Shown here piece by piece: positions 4,330 through 10,976 of a stretch of DNA of 11,014 nucleotides. The position numbers and the translations under genes are program-made. Origin of the DNA: UBA12158 sp035562735 (lineage in GTDB: Bacteria; Patescibacteriota; Microgenomatia; UBA12405); contig DATMWB010000021.1 of NCBI GenBank assembly GCA_035562735.1, positions 1 through 11,014 of the forward strand. The letters run 5' to 3'. Numbering within the stretch: the stretch's first letter is position 1; every line of letters starts with the position of its first letter. A model generated the notes under the pieces. That model worked only from the letters and a program-made list of their open reading frames with translations. It was not told the DNA's origin and searched no databases.

Positions 4330-7300
4330 TTGAGATTTAAAATTTGATCTATCTCTTTTTGAAGGGAGGGAGTGTAATTTACGCCGTAAGAAAGAGGTAG
4401 TTGTTTTCCATTGGGAAGAATTATTAGTCCACGATGGCCATTTTGGTGGCTTTTTAAAAGCTGGTTTAATTCCATTAGCTGAGACTGGGAGGTACCATTT
4501 GGAACCTCAATGATAAAGTCATATTTGGTAACATGTTCGGGAAGAGTTTCTGAAAGCAAATCTACAAGAACTGATTTTGTTTCATCGCGAATTGAGACCT
4601 TTCCCTCGATATATAATCCCCTATTCTCTTCGATGATGTTTTTATATGTTTCGTATGCCTGAGGGAAAATGACTCCTTCAATTTGACCAGTACTATCTTC
4701 GAAAGTAATAAATGCCATGGCAGAATTATTTTTTTTGGTATGGATTACTTTGAATTTGTGAATCACTGCTGAAAATTTTACTGAATCATTTCCATTTTTT
4801 TCTAAAATTTCGCTAATTTTTGGAAGTGTGGCTTGGAGAAAAGGCGCTAGTATTTTGCTAGTAGGATTTTCAGTTATATATACTCCAAGTAGGGTTTTTT
4901 CTAAAGTAAGCTTCTCTTTTTCGGTCATGGGAGTAACTGTTGGGAATATATCTTGGGGTAGATTTGCTGCCGTATCAGAGGAATCAAAGAGTCCAAATTG
5001 ACCTGAATTTTTTTTGTCATTTAGTTTGCCACATTTATTTCTTATTTCGTCTATAGCTGCCAAAATTGCATTTCTTTCGCCAAATTGGTCAAAGGCGCCA
5101 ACTTTTACCAAACTTTCTAATACTTTTTTGTTTACTTTTTGACCGTTGGTTCGAAGACAAAAGTCGTTAAAACTTTTATATGGACCGTTTTTATTTCTAT
5201 CTTGAATAATTAAATCAATAGCGATATCACCAACATTTTTGATGGCTGACAACCCGACTCGGATTGCCATACCGTCAAGAGACTGGTCATTTTTTTCAAA
5301 TTCAAAACCTTTATGTGAGGTGTTGATATCAGGTGCTGAAACGATAATGCCTAGGTTTCGACATTCTTCGATACCATCACTAACTTTTTCAATATCGTTT
5401 GCCTCTGCGGTTAGGAGAGCACACATATATTCAACTGGATAATTGGCTTTCATGTAAGCGGTTCTGTAGGACAACATTCCATAAGAGGCGGCATGGGCTT
5501 TGTTAAAACCATAGCCTTGGAAAGGTACAAATAGATCCCAAATTTTTTCTGCCCCGTTTTTGGTCATACCCGAATGTTCTATACAACCATTTACAAATAT
5601 TTCGTGTTGTAAGGCCATTTCTTCGGGAATTTTTTTACCGATGGCTTTTCTTAATTTATCAACGGTTACCCAGTTATATCCAGCAATTTCGATGGCGGTA
5701 AAAAGAATGTCGTCCTGATAAACCAAAACCCCGAAAGTTTTTCCTAAAAACTTTTCCATGTTTGGGTGAAGATATTCCGCTGGTTTTCGGCCAAATTTAC
5801 GGTCAATATAGGCAGAGATATTGTCCATTGGTCCTGGGCGGTACAAGGCAACCATGACCATCAAATCTTCGACTCGGTTTGGCTTTAGTTCTTTAAGCCA
5901 TTTCGTCATACCATCACTACCTAGTTGAAAAACTCCCATAGTATTGCCTTTTGATAACATTTCAAATGTCTTTGCATCATCAAGGGGTAATTTTCTAAGA
6001 TTAATATCTATGTCTTTAGTTTTTTTGACGTTTAAAATTGATTGACCCAGAAAGGATAAATTGCGAATTCCCAAGATGTCGTATTTAATTAAACCGACAT
6101 CTTCGGCGGCATGCATTTCATACTGAGTTATAACTTTGTCACCACCACTTTCTATTTGGGTGGGTGAAAAATCATTGACTGTTGTTGGAGAGATGACGAT
6201 AGCACAGGCATGAACGGAGATGTGGCGGGCGCAACCTTCAATTTGTTTGGCAGTTTCAATTATTTTTTTGGCGTCAGCATCGGTGTCGTATAACTGCATT
6301 AAATCTGGGGTGATTTCTAAGGCTTTATCAATGGACATTGGAAAACCTTGTTTTCCCATGGGAATTAATTTTGATATTTTGTCTCCGATTGCATATTCAT
6401 AGCTAAGGGCTCTGGCAGTGTCTCTAACAGCTCCACGAGCCATCATACGGCCAAATGTACATATTTGGGCCATGGCGTCTTTTCCATATTGATCACTGAT
6501 GTGATAAAGCATTTCTTGACGACGGTCGTCAGCGATGTCAAGATCAATATCTGGGGGTGAGGGACGATCGCGATTCAAAAACCTTTCGAAGGGTAGCTGG
6601 TAAACGAGAGGATCAACTGAGACGATTCCCAAGACAAAGGAAACGAGTGAACCTCCAGCAGATCCCCTAGTGTTGGTAGCTGTGTGGTTTTCTTCGCACC
6701 ACTGGATAAAATCTCTCATGATTAGAAAGTAACCAGCAAAACCCTTTGAACAAATAATATCGAGTTCAAAGTCTAATCGGTCTTTAATTTCTGTGGAAAG
6801 GGTACCGTAGAAGTCGGTTGCCTGTTGATAAGTAATTTCCCGAAGTTGGTCTTCCGGGGTAACGTCTTTTGGAAGTTTAAATTGGGGAAAGTACCACTTA
6901 CCAAGTTCAATCTCGACATTACATTTGTCGGCTATTTTTTGAGTATTTTCTATGGCTTCCGGAAAATCAGAAAATTGTTCGGACATTTCTTCAGGACTTT
7001 TTACATAAAAGTCCGGAATTGAAGCCATACTCATTCGGTTGGGGGTATTGATGGTTGTTTGAGTATTTATCATTACTAAGACATCTTGAGCAAAGGCATC
7101 TTCTTTTTTTAAATAATGACAATCATTGGTGGCAACCAAGGGAATACCAAGCTGACGGCTAAGTTTTATGACACCTTCATTCACCTTATCTTGATCTTTT
7201 GAATCTGGATGACGTTGAATTTCTAGGTAATAATCATCTTTAAAAAGTTTTAAGTATTTTTTTGTTGTTTCAGTGGCTTTTTCAAAATTATTATCAAGAA

Positions 7301-7733
7301 TTAATTGGGGAACTTCTCCTTGGGCACAACCACTAAGACAAATTAGACCTTGATGGTATTTTTCTAGTGTCTCCCGGTCAACACGGGGTTTGTAGTAAAA
7401 ACCTTCATGATGACCAATACTGACAATTTTCATCAAGTTTTTATAACCTTCATTGTTTTTAGCAAGTAAAACAAGGTGATTGTTTTTCCTGTTTTGAGAG
7501 CTTTTTTCTGATCGGTGGTTTTGACAGGTATAAATTTCGCAGCCAATAATAGGTTTTATTTCGGCTTTTTGACAGGCTTTATAGAATTCGATTGCACCAT
7601 ACATGTTGCCATGATCCGTAATCGCGCAGGCAGTGCCTCCTTGTTCTTTGATTAAATTAACAAGTTTTTTAATTTTAGAAAGTCCATCCAAAAGTGAGTA
7701 CTCGGTGTGAAGATGTAGGTGAACAAATGACAT
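4326..7733 (-). CDS. dnaE: DNA polymerase III subunit alpha (PHP-type DnaE)
   Basis: This is the replicative polymerase, 1135 residues, close to E. coli DnaE (1160). The N-terminal PHP domain (about 1-210) includes HLHLHTEYSLLDG (5-17), ITDHGNMYG (38-46), GCEIY (64-68), SGCAQGE (134-140) and TNDCHY (202-207). The palm holds NTRGSAGGS (354-362) and PDIDLDIADDRR (394-405) with catalytic D397 and D399; the third Asp is D552 in KYDILGIRNL. The fingers follow, then an HhH-like region (IKNVGDIA), and an OB fold near the C terminus (VKFSAVIHKF... GQIEGVIFP... YIEGKVSIRDE). The PHP metal ligands seem complete, unlike E. coli, so the domain may proofread. The ATG at 7733 follows its promoter by 6 nt, with no SD. 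It converges with the 4048 gene, overlapping 4 nt. Confidence 0.97.
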   Translation of the reverse strand: MSFVHLHLHTEYSLLDGLSKIKKLVNLIKEQGGTACAITDHGNMYGAIEFYKACQKAEIKPIIGCEIYTCQNHRSEKSSQNRKNNHLVLLAKNNEGYKNLMKIVSIGHHEGFYYKPRVDRETLEKYHQGLICLSGCAQGEVPQLILDNNFEKATETTKKYLKLFKDDYYLEIQRHPDSKDQDKVNEGVIKLSRQLGIPLVATNDCHYLKKEDAFAQDVLVMINTQTTINTPNRMSMASIPDFYVKSPEEMSEQFSDFPEAIENTQKIADKCNVEIELGKWYFPQFKLPKDVTPEDQLREITYQQATDFYGTLSTEIKDRLDFELDIICSKGFAGYFLIMRDFIQWCEENHTATNTRGSAGGSLVSFVLGIVSVDPLVYQLPFERFLNRDRPSPPDIDLDIADDRRQEMLYHISDQYGKDAMAQICTFGRMMARGAVRDTARALSYEYAIGDKISKLIPMGKQGFPMSIDKALEITPDLMQLYDTDADAKKIIETAKQIEGCARHISVHACAIVISPTTVNDFSPTQIESGGDKVITQYEMHAAEDVGLIKYDILGIRNLSFLGQSILNVKKTKDIDINLRKLPLDDAKTFEMLSKGNTMGVFQLGSDGMTKWLKELKPNRVEDLMVMVALYRPGPMDNISAYIDRKFGRKPAEYLHPNMEKFLGKTFGVLVYQDDILFTAIEIAGYNWVTVDKLRKAIGKKIPEEMALQHEIFVNGCIEHSGMTKNGAEKIWDLFVPFQGYGFNKAHAASYGMLSYRTAYMKANYPVEYMCALLTAEANDIEKVSDGIEECRNLGIIVSAPDINTSHKGFEFEKNDQSLDGMAIRVGLSAIKNVGDIAIDLIIQDRNKNGPYKSFNDFCLRTNGQKVNKKVLESLVKVGAFDQFGERNAILAAIDEIRNKCGKLNDKKNSGQFGLFDSSDTAANLPQDIFPTVTPMTEKEKLTLEKTLLGVYITENPTSKILAPFLQATLPKISEILEKNGNDSVKFSAVIHKFKVIHTKKNNSAMAFITFEDSTGQIEGVIFPQAYETYKNIIEENRGLYIEGKVSIRDETKSVLVDLLSETLPEHVTKYDFIIEVPNGTSQSQLMELNQLLKSHQNGHRGLIILPNGKQLPLSYGVNYTPSLQKEIDQILNLN

Positions 7734-7739
7734 TAGTTA

Positions 7740-7768
7740 ATTATCGAATTTTAAGAGGCAGTTTTCAA
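7740..7768 (-). promoter_or_regulatory. dnaE promoter with leaderless geometry
   Basis: TTGAAA (7768..7763), a 17-bp spacer and GATAAT (7745..7740) sit on the minus strand. Only 6 nt separate the -10 from the ATG at 7733, so the predicted start point falls on the start codon itself. Confidence 0.65.
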
Positions 7769-7822
7769 TGTAGATAAACTAAATCAAATCTAAAAATACT
7801 AATAAAATGCGGTAATTACTAA

Positions 7823-8299
7823 TTAGTTTTGGTTTAATTGGGTACTAGTGATTAATATTCCATTATGGGTTATTTCGATATTTCTTGTTGTAAGAGGAAT
7901 TGGATTTTCAAGCTCTGGATTTAGGTAAGAATTTATTCTTTTTATGGGTGCCTTTTTTGGATGAACAAATTCAATTTCTATTTCGTTATTTTGTGTTCTT
8001 ATTTTTGGAATGTCGATATTTTCTGACATAGAGAAGGCAAAGGCTTCTGGATTGAAAGGTATTGATGGTGGAATAGTTATTTTTGATTGTTCAAAAAAAT
8101 ATCTAACGCTAGTGATAACACCGTGACTAATAATATTAAAGCCAAGTGGGGTTAGAGGTCCACACAATTGCCAGTAATTTTCCTCTTTATTGAAATGTAT
8201 TAGCTTTTTTATAGCCATACTGTCCATAATCTTTTCGCAAGTTGTTGAGACAACAATATCTGATATTTTGGCTAAACGTGAGTCTAATTCCATGGGCAT
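7823..8299 (-). CDS. Protein of unknown function, third gene of the lemA-htpX unit
   Basis: The 158-residue protein matches no family I recognise. It has an N-terminal helical part (ELDSRLAKISDIVVSTTCEK, about 4-23), a middle segment YWQLCGPLTPLGFNIISHGV and a C-terminal half rich in Ile, Pro and Asn that looks like beta structure. No membrane span, signal peptide or catalytic motif is clear. Two in-frame ATGs (8299 and 8293) are candidate starts; neither has a good SD. The first lies 7 bp after the htpX stop, so it is probably translated from the htpX message. The position suggests a link to membrane quality control, but this is context only. Confidence 0.7.
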   Translation of the reverse strand: MPMELDSRLAKISDIVVSTTCEKIMDSMAIKKLIHFNKEENYWQLCGPLTPLGFNIISHGVITSVRYFFEQSKITIPPSIPFNPEAFAFSMSENIDIPKIRTQNNEIEIEFVHPKKAPIKRINSYLNPELENPIPLTTRNIEITHNGILITSTQLNQN

Positions 8300-8306
8300 G
8301 AGTGTA

Positions 8307-9191
8307 TCACATCATGGCTTCAAGGGCGGAGATTCTATCTTCGACAGAAGGGTGGGTGGAAAACATGGAGGCTAATTTCTTACCCTTAAAGGGGTTGCTA
8401 ATATATAGTGGTTCTGTGGCTGTTGATGCTTGAGTAAAGGGAGTTGTATCGGCACTAATTTTTTTAAGTGCACTAATTAACCCCGAAGGTTGACGTGTAA
8501 ATGAAACACTTGAAGCATCAGCAAAGAATTCACGTCGACGGGAAATAGCTAACTGAATGAGTTGGGCTATAAGAGGAGAAAATATTATTACAATAATTCC
8601 TAGAAGAGCGATGACTCCCGAGGAATTGTTTCGATCTCTGTTGTCGCTGTCCCCCCAAAAGATTCGACGGCTGGTTAGGTTTATAAGGATTGAAAGCGTA
8701 CCGATTAGTACTGAGACGACAGTCATAAGTAAAATATCGTAATTTTTTATGTGTGAAAGTTCGTGAGCTATTACCCCTTCTAGTTCGGTTCGGTTTAATT
8801 TATTGAGTAATCCAGTGGTGGCACAAATAACTGCGTTCTGTGGATTTCTGCCTGTGGCAAAGGCGTTCATCGCTTCAGATTCGATTACGTAGATTTTTGG
8901 GACAGGAATTTTGGCTACCATGGCAAGGTTTTCGGTTACTGTGTAAAAATCAAAATATTTTTTTCTGGTAGCAGGAATGGCATGGTTTAAGGAAAGAACG
9001 ATTTTATCTCCAAAAAAATAACTTCCAAAGGCAGAGGCAACAGAATAGATGATGGCAATGGGAAGAAAAATTTCTGATTCAAAACTGTAGCTTAAAATAA
9101 AGCCAACAAAAATCACAAAGGCAACAAAAACTGAAATTATCAGAGTTGAGTGCCAAATATTTTTATTAATTTGTTGATAAAAATTTGCCAT
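8307..9191 (-). CDS. htpX: HtpX-family membrane zinc metalloprotease (M48)
   Basis: HtpX degrades damaged or misfolded membrane proteins from the cytoplasmic side. The 294-residue protein, a usual length, has membrane segments at about 14-36, 41-61, 153-172 and 193-215. The zinc site is HELSH (H143, E144, H147), with the third ligand E221 in REFFADASSV. The C-terminal FSTHPSVEDRISAL (277-290) is the conserved M48B end. The ATG at 9191 has an SD, AGGGGA, 5 nt upstream. It has its own promoter overlapping the lemA stop codon, so it can be expressed with or without lemA. The lemA-htpX pairing is widespread in bacteria. Confidence 0.95.
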   Translation of the reverse strand: MANFYQQINKNIWHSTLIISVFVAFVIFVGFILSYSFESEIFLPIAIIYSVASAFGSYFFGDKIVLSLNHAIPATRKKYFDFYTVTENLAMVAKIPVPKIYVIESEAMNAFATGRNPQNAVICATTGLLNKLNRTELEGVIAHELSHIKNYDILLMTVVSVLIGTLSILINLTSRRIFWGDSDNRDRNNSSGVIALLGIIVIIFSPLIAQLIQLAISRRREFFADASSVSFTRQPSGLISALKKISADTTPFTQASTATEPLYISNPFKGKKLASMFSTHPSVEDRISALEAMM

Positions 9192-9213
9192 AAAAATCCC
9201 CTACTTTGAAAAT

Positions 9214-9243
9214 TTTATAAAAGAATATTAAGGCTCTTGTCAA
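9214..9243 (-). promoter_or_regulatory. Internal htpX promoter
   Basis: A perfect TTGACA (9243..9238), overlapping the lemA stop codon, is followed after 18 bp by TATAAA (9219..9214). The start point would be near 9207, giving a short leader that includes the AGGGGA SD. Confidence 0.6.
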
Positions 9244-9821
9244 TTTAATTTTACTTCAGGATTTTTTGTTTCGGCTTCAGAAACTGAGGTGATATTTTTT
9301 GAATCAACTGTGTCTAAACCGGTTTTTTGTTTAAATCCGAAGAGTGGAGCAAGCCATACTCCAGGAATGGTGCTGATTTTGACATTGAAGTCAGCTGAAA
9401 GGTCGATAAAAGTTCTACGGGCATACATAATTTTGTCAGCAGTATCACGAAGCTCTTCCATCATGTTACCGACAAGATTTGAAGCCATGATTTGGGGATT
9501 TGATTCAGCAATAACCTTGATTGAACCCATGGTTTTTGTCAAGAGACTTTGAGCGGCATCAATTGCTTTGGGGTCTTGTGATTTTACGGCGTTGTCAATC
9601 ATTTTTCGGGCATCAGTAAGATCTTTAAAAATTCCCTTTTCGTGCGACATATAACCTTTGACAGACTCAATGAGGTTGGGAATGAGTTGACTTTGACGTT
9701 TTAATTGATTGCCGATTTCTTGAATGGATGCATTGATATGGACTTCTGTGGTTTTTAGACCGTTGTAAAAAAATACTAAATATAAAATTATTGCAGCGGC
9801 GATAATGATAGGTATAATCAT
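9240..9821 (-). CDS. lemA: LemA family protein
   Basis: The 193-residue protein is anchored by one N-terminal membrane segment (about 1-18) and continues as a long helical domain. Family hallmarks are FFYNGL (17-22), the sequence around QLKRQSQLIPNLIESVKGYM (39-58) with HEKGIFKDLTDAR just after, and RRTFIDLSADFNVKISTIPG near the end of the core. The last 25 or so residues are polar and variable. LemA proteins are of uncertain biochemical role but are often next to htpX, as here (48 bp upstream of it). The ATG at 9821 is 6 nt after an extended -10, with no SD, which predicts a leaderless mRNA. The gene is divergent from the 75-residue orphan at 9905. Confidence 0.95.
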   Translation of the reverse strand: MIIPIIIAAAIILYLVFFYNGLKTTEVHINASIQEIGNQLKRQSQLIPNLIESVKGYMSHEKGIFKDLTDARKMIDNAVKSQDPKAIDAAQSLLTKTMGSIKVIAESNPQIMASNLVGNMMEELRDTADKIMYARRTFIDLSADFNVKISTIPGVWLAPLFGFKQKTGLDTVDSKNITSVSEAETKNPEVKLN

Positions 9822-9827
9822 GAGAAT

Positions 9828-9836
9828 AGTATAGCA
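9828..9836 (-). promoter_or_regulatory. Extended -10 promoter of lemA (leaderless geometry)
   Basis: TGC-TATACT on the minus strand ends 6 nt before the ATG at 9821. No SD and no clear -35 box are present. Confidence 0.55.
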
Positions 9837-9888
9837 TTTTTTGTGATATTCGTTGCTGTGTTACTAGGTATAAAAATACAATATTTTG

Positions 9889-9897
9889 TGTTATCAT
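9889..9897 (+). promoter_or_regulatory. Extended -10 promoter of the 75-residue gene (leaderless geometry)
   Basis: TGT-TATCAT ends 7 nt before the ATG at 9905. No -35 box at the usual spacing and no SD are visible. It lies 52 bp from the divergent lemA -10. Confidence 0.45.
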
Positions 9898-9904
9898 CCG
9901 AACA

Positions 9905-10132
9905 ATGATAGAAAAACCAGTTGAACAAGGAAAATGTAGTGGAGTAGCTTTTTCTACAGATGGTAGACCTGAGCAGGTTTTTGATGGTGATTATTCTGGC
10001 CGCTTTAGTGGAAGTGTTGACGAAAAAGGAATTATTTTAAAGTTGAGTAGTTGTAGTGAGTTAACAGAGAGTGGAAAATGCGGAACTGATGGGGTTGTTT
10101 GTCCAGTGGCAAGAGTAGTCCGAGGATATTAA
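9905..10132 (+). CDS. Small cysteine-containing protein of unknown function
   Basis: The 75-residue protein has four cysteines (C11, C50, C59, C66), no signal peptide and no membrane segment. It looks like a small beta-rich domain: alternating Gly/Ser and hydrophobic residues in GVAFSTDGRPEQVFDGDY and GIILKLSSC. The C50-x8-C59-x6-C66 spacing is not a zinc-ribbon pattern I recognise, so metal binding is only a possibility. The ATG at 9905 lies 7 nt after an extended -10, supporting that it is transcribed and leaderless. It is divergent from lemA and is followed after 63 bp by tRNA-Asp, which has its own promoter. Confidence 0.6.
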   Translation: MIEKPVEQGKCSGVAFSTDGRPEQVFDGDYSGRFSGSVDEKGIILKLSSCSELTESGKCGTDGVVCPVARVVRGY

Positions 10133-10148
10133 TCGAAATTTTTGTTGA

Positions 10149-10177
10149 TTGTAGATAAAGTTAATTTTTGATATAGT
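10149..10177 (+). promoter_or_regulatory. tRNA-Asp promoter
   Basis: TTGTAG (10149-10154) and an extended -10 TGA-TATAGT (hexamer 10172-10177) are separated by 17 bp. The start would be near 10184, about 12 nt before the tRNA. Confidence 0.6.
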
Positions 10178-10195
10178 ATTAAGGCTTTAGACCGA

Positions 10196-10269
10196 GGACC
10201 CGTGGTGCAGCGGTCTAGCACATCCGCCTGTCACGCGGAAGATCGTGGGTTCAAATCCCATCGGGTCCG
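10196..10269 (+). tRNA. tRNA-Asp (anticodon GTC)
   Basis: The acceptor stem GGACCCG/CGGGTCC is perfect. The anticodon stem TCCGC/GCGGA encloses CTGTCAC, giving anticodon GTC. The T stem GTGGG/CCCAT has the loop TTCAAAT. Discriminator G73, the identity base for Asp, is present. CCA is not encoded. The last 4 nt form the start of an 18-bp direct repeat that recurs at 10901. Confidence 0.96.
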
Positions 10270-10283
10270 CTAGCAAAATCCCC
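10266..10283 (+). repeat. 18-bp direct repeat, copy 1 (tRNA-Asp 3' end into terminator)
   Basis: TCCGCTAGCAAAATCCCC covers the last 4 nt of tRNA-Asp, the GCTAGC spacer and the first arm of its terminator. An identical copy lies at 10901-10918, so the CYTH gene is flanked by direct repeats. Confidence 0.8.
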
Positions 10284-10301
10284 TATATTTAGGGGATTTT
10301 T
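10275..10301 (+). terminator. tRNA-Asp intrinsic terminator
   Basis: AAAATCCCCTA (10275-10285) pairs perfectly with TAGGGGATTTT (10290-10300) around the loop TATT. The stem starts 5 nt after the tRNA. Confidence 0.85.
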
Positions 10302-10311
10302 AGTGGATTTA

Positions 10312-10340
10312 TTGACGTATATAAGAATTTGTTATATAAC
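10312..10340 (+). promoter_or_regulatory. Promoter of the CYTH gene
   Basis: TTGACG (10312-10317) and TATAAC (10335-10340) are separated by 17 bp. The start would be near 10347. This puts the earlier in-frame TTG at 10329 inside the promoter and supports ATG 10368 as the real start. Confidence 0.6.
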
Positions 10341-10367
10341 TCGCCTAGATTAGAAATTTACGATTAT

Positions 10368-10838
10368 ATGGAAATTGAACGAAAGTTTTTAGTTGCACAA
10401 CTGCCTTTAGATTTGAATAAATATCCTTATAAAAAAATAGTTCAAGGTTATTTAGCAATTTCTGAGGATGGAACCGAGGTGAGGATTAGACAAAAAGGGG
10501 CTGATTTTTTTGAAACTGTAAAAAGAGGTGGAGGACTAACTAGAGCTGAATATGAGATTGAAATTGAACATTATCAATTTGATTCTTTATGGCCTGTAAC
10601 AGAAGGAAAAAGAATAGAAAAAACAAGATATGAAATTGAACACGAAGGTAGAGTTGTGGAATTGGATATTTACTTGGGGAATCTTTCCGGTTTACAAGTG
10701 GTTGAAGTTGAATTTTCAAGTGAAGAGGAAAGCAAAAGATACAATATCCCTGATTGGTTTGGCGAAGAAATAACAGATGATAAGAGATATAAAAATCAAA
10801 GTTTGGCCCTATATGGGTTACCTGGAAGAAGACAATAA
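10368..10838 (+). CDS. CYTH-domain protein (class IV adenylate cyclase / thiamine-triphosphatase-like)
   Basis: CYTH enzymes bind triphosphates in a beta-barrel tunnel and usually hydrolyse inorganic tripolyphosphate or a nucleoside/thiamine triphosphate. From ATG 10368 the product is 156 residues and starts MEIERKFLV, placing the signature ExExK (E2, E4, K6) at the very N terminus as in family members. Further strands carry the expected alternating charges: EVRIRQKG, ETVKRGGG, EYEIEIE, RIEKTRYEI, VELDIYLG and VEVEFSSEEE. The frame is open from TTG 10329, but that start lies inside the promoter and adds 13 non-conserved residues. There is no SD; the leader would be about 21 nt. A hairpin and then a terminator follow. 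Tripolyphosphatase is the most likely activity, but the substrate is not fixed by sequence. Confidence 0.88.
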   Translation: MEIERKFLVAQLPLDLNKYPYKKIVQGYLAISEDGTEVRIRQKGADFFETVKRGGGLTRAEYEIEIEHYQFDSLWPVTEGKRIEKTRYEIEHEGRVVELDIYLGNLSGLQVVEVEFSSEEESKRYNIPDWFGEEITDDKRYKNQSLALYGLPGRRQ

Positions 10839-10867
10839 AATCTAATTGGAAGTGAGTTGGTTTGGTT

Positions 10868-10893
10868 GGACAAAATATGTTGCCATTTTGTCC
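10868..10893 (+). repeat. 9-bp perfect inverted repeat after the CYTH gene
   Basis: GGACAAAAT (10868-10876) pairs with ATTTTGTCC (10885-10893) around an 8-nt loop. It is not followed by a T-run, so it is not an ordinary terminator. It lies between the CYTH stop codon and the terminator at 10910. Confidence 0.6.
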
Positions 10894-10900
10894 CACATAT

Positions 10901-10918
10901 TCCGCTAGCAAAATCCCC
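10901..10918 (+). repeat. 18-bp direct repeat, copy 2
   Basis: This is identical to 10266-10283, including the 4 nt that belong to the tRNA-Asp 3' end in copy 1, but here there is no tRNA in front. It runs into the first arm of the CYTH terminator. Confidence 0.8.
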
Positions 10919-10944
10919 CTTCGATAAATAAGGGGGATTTTTTT
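10910..10944 (+). terminator. CYTH gene intrinsic terminator
   Basis: AAAATCCCCCTT (10910-10921) pairs with AAGGGGGATTTT (10930-10941) around an 8-nt loop, and the T-run reaches 10944. Confidence 0.88.
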
Positions 10945-10970
10945 GAAAGTTTAATAAGATAAGGTAAGAT
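10943..10970 (+). promoter_or_regulatory. Promoter of the right-edge gene (leaderless geometry)
   Basis: TTGAAA (10943-10948), overlapping the end of the terminator T-run, is followed after 16 bp by TAAGAT (10965-10970), which ends 6 nt before ATG 10977. Confidence 0.4.
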
Positions 10971-10976
10971 ATTTAT

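Noticed and set aside
9667..9897. Minus-strand frame overlapping lemA
   Set aside because: It overlaps lemA in another frame on the same strand, and the protein is a low-complexity His/Gln/Tyr mixture.
10329..10367. Earlier TTG start of the CYTH gene, adding 13 residues
   Set aside because: The TTG lies within a TTGACG-17-TATAAC promoter, and CYTH proteins begin with the ExExK strand, which starts at ATG 10368.
10540..10911. Long minus-strand frame antisense to the CYTH gene
   Set aside because: It is rich in Phe, Leu and Gln from reversed A-rich codons, lacks any motif, and overlaps a convincing plus-strand gene.
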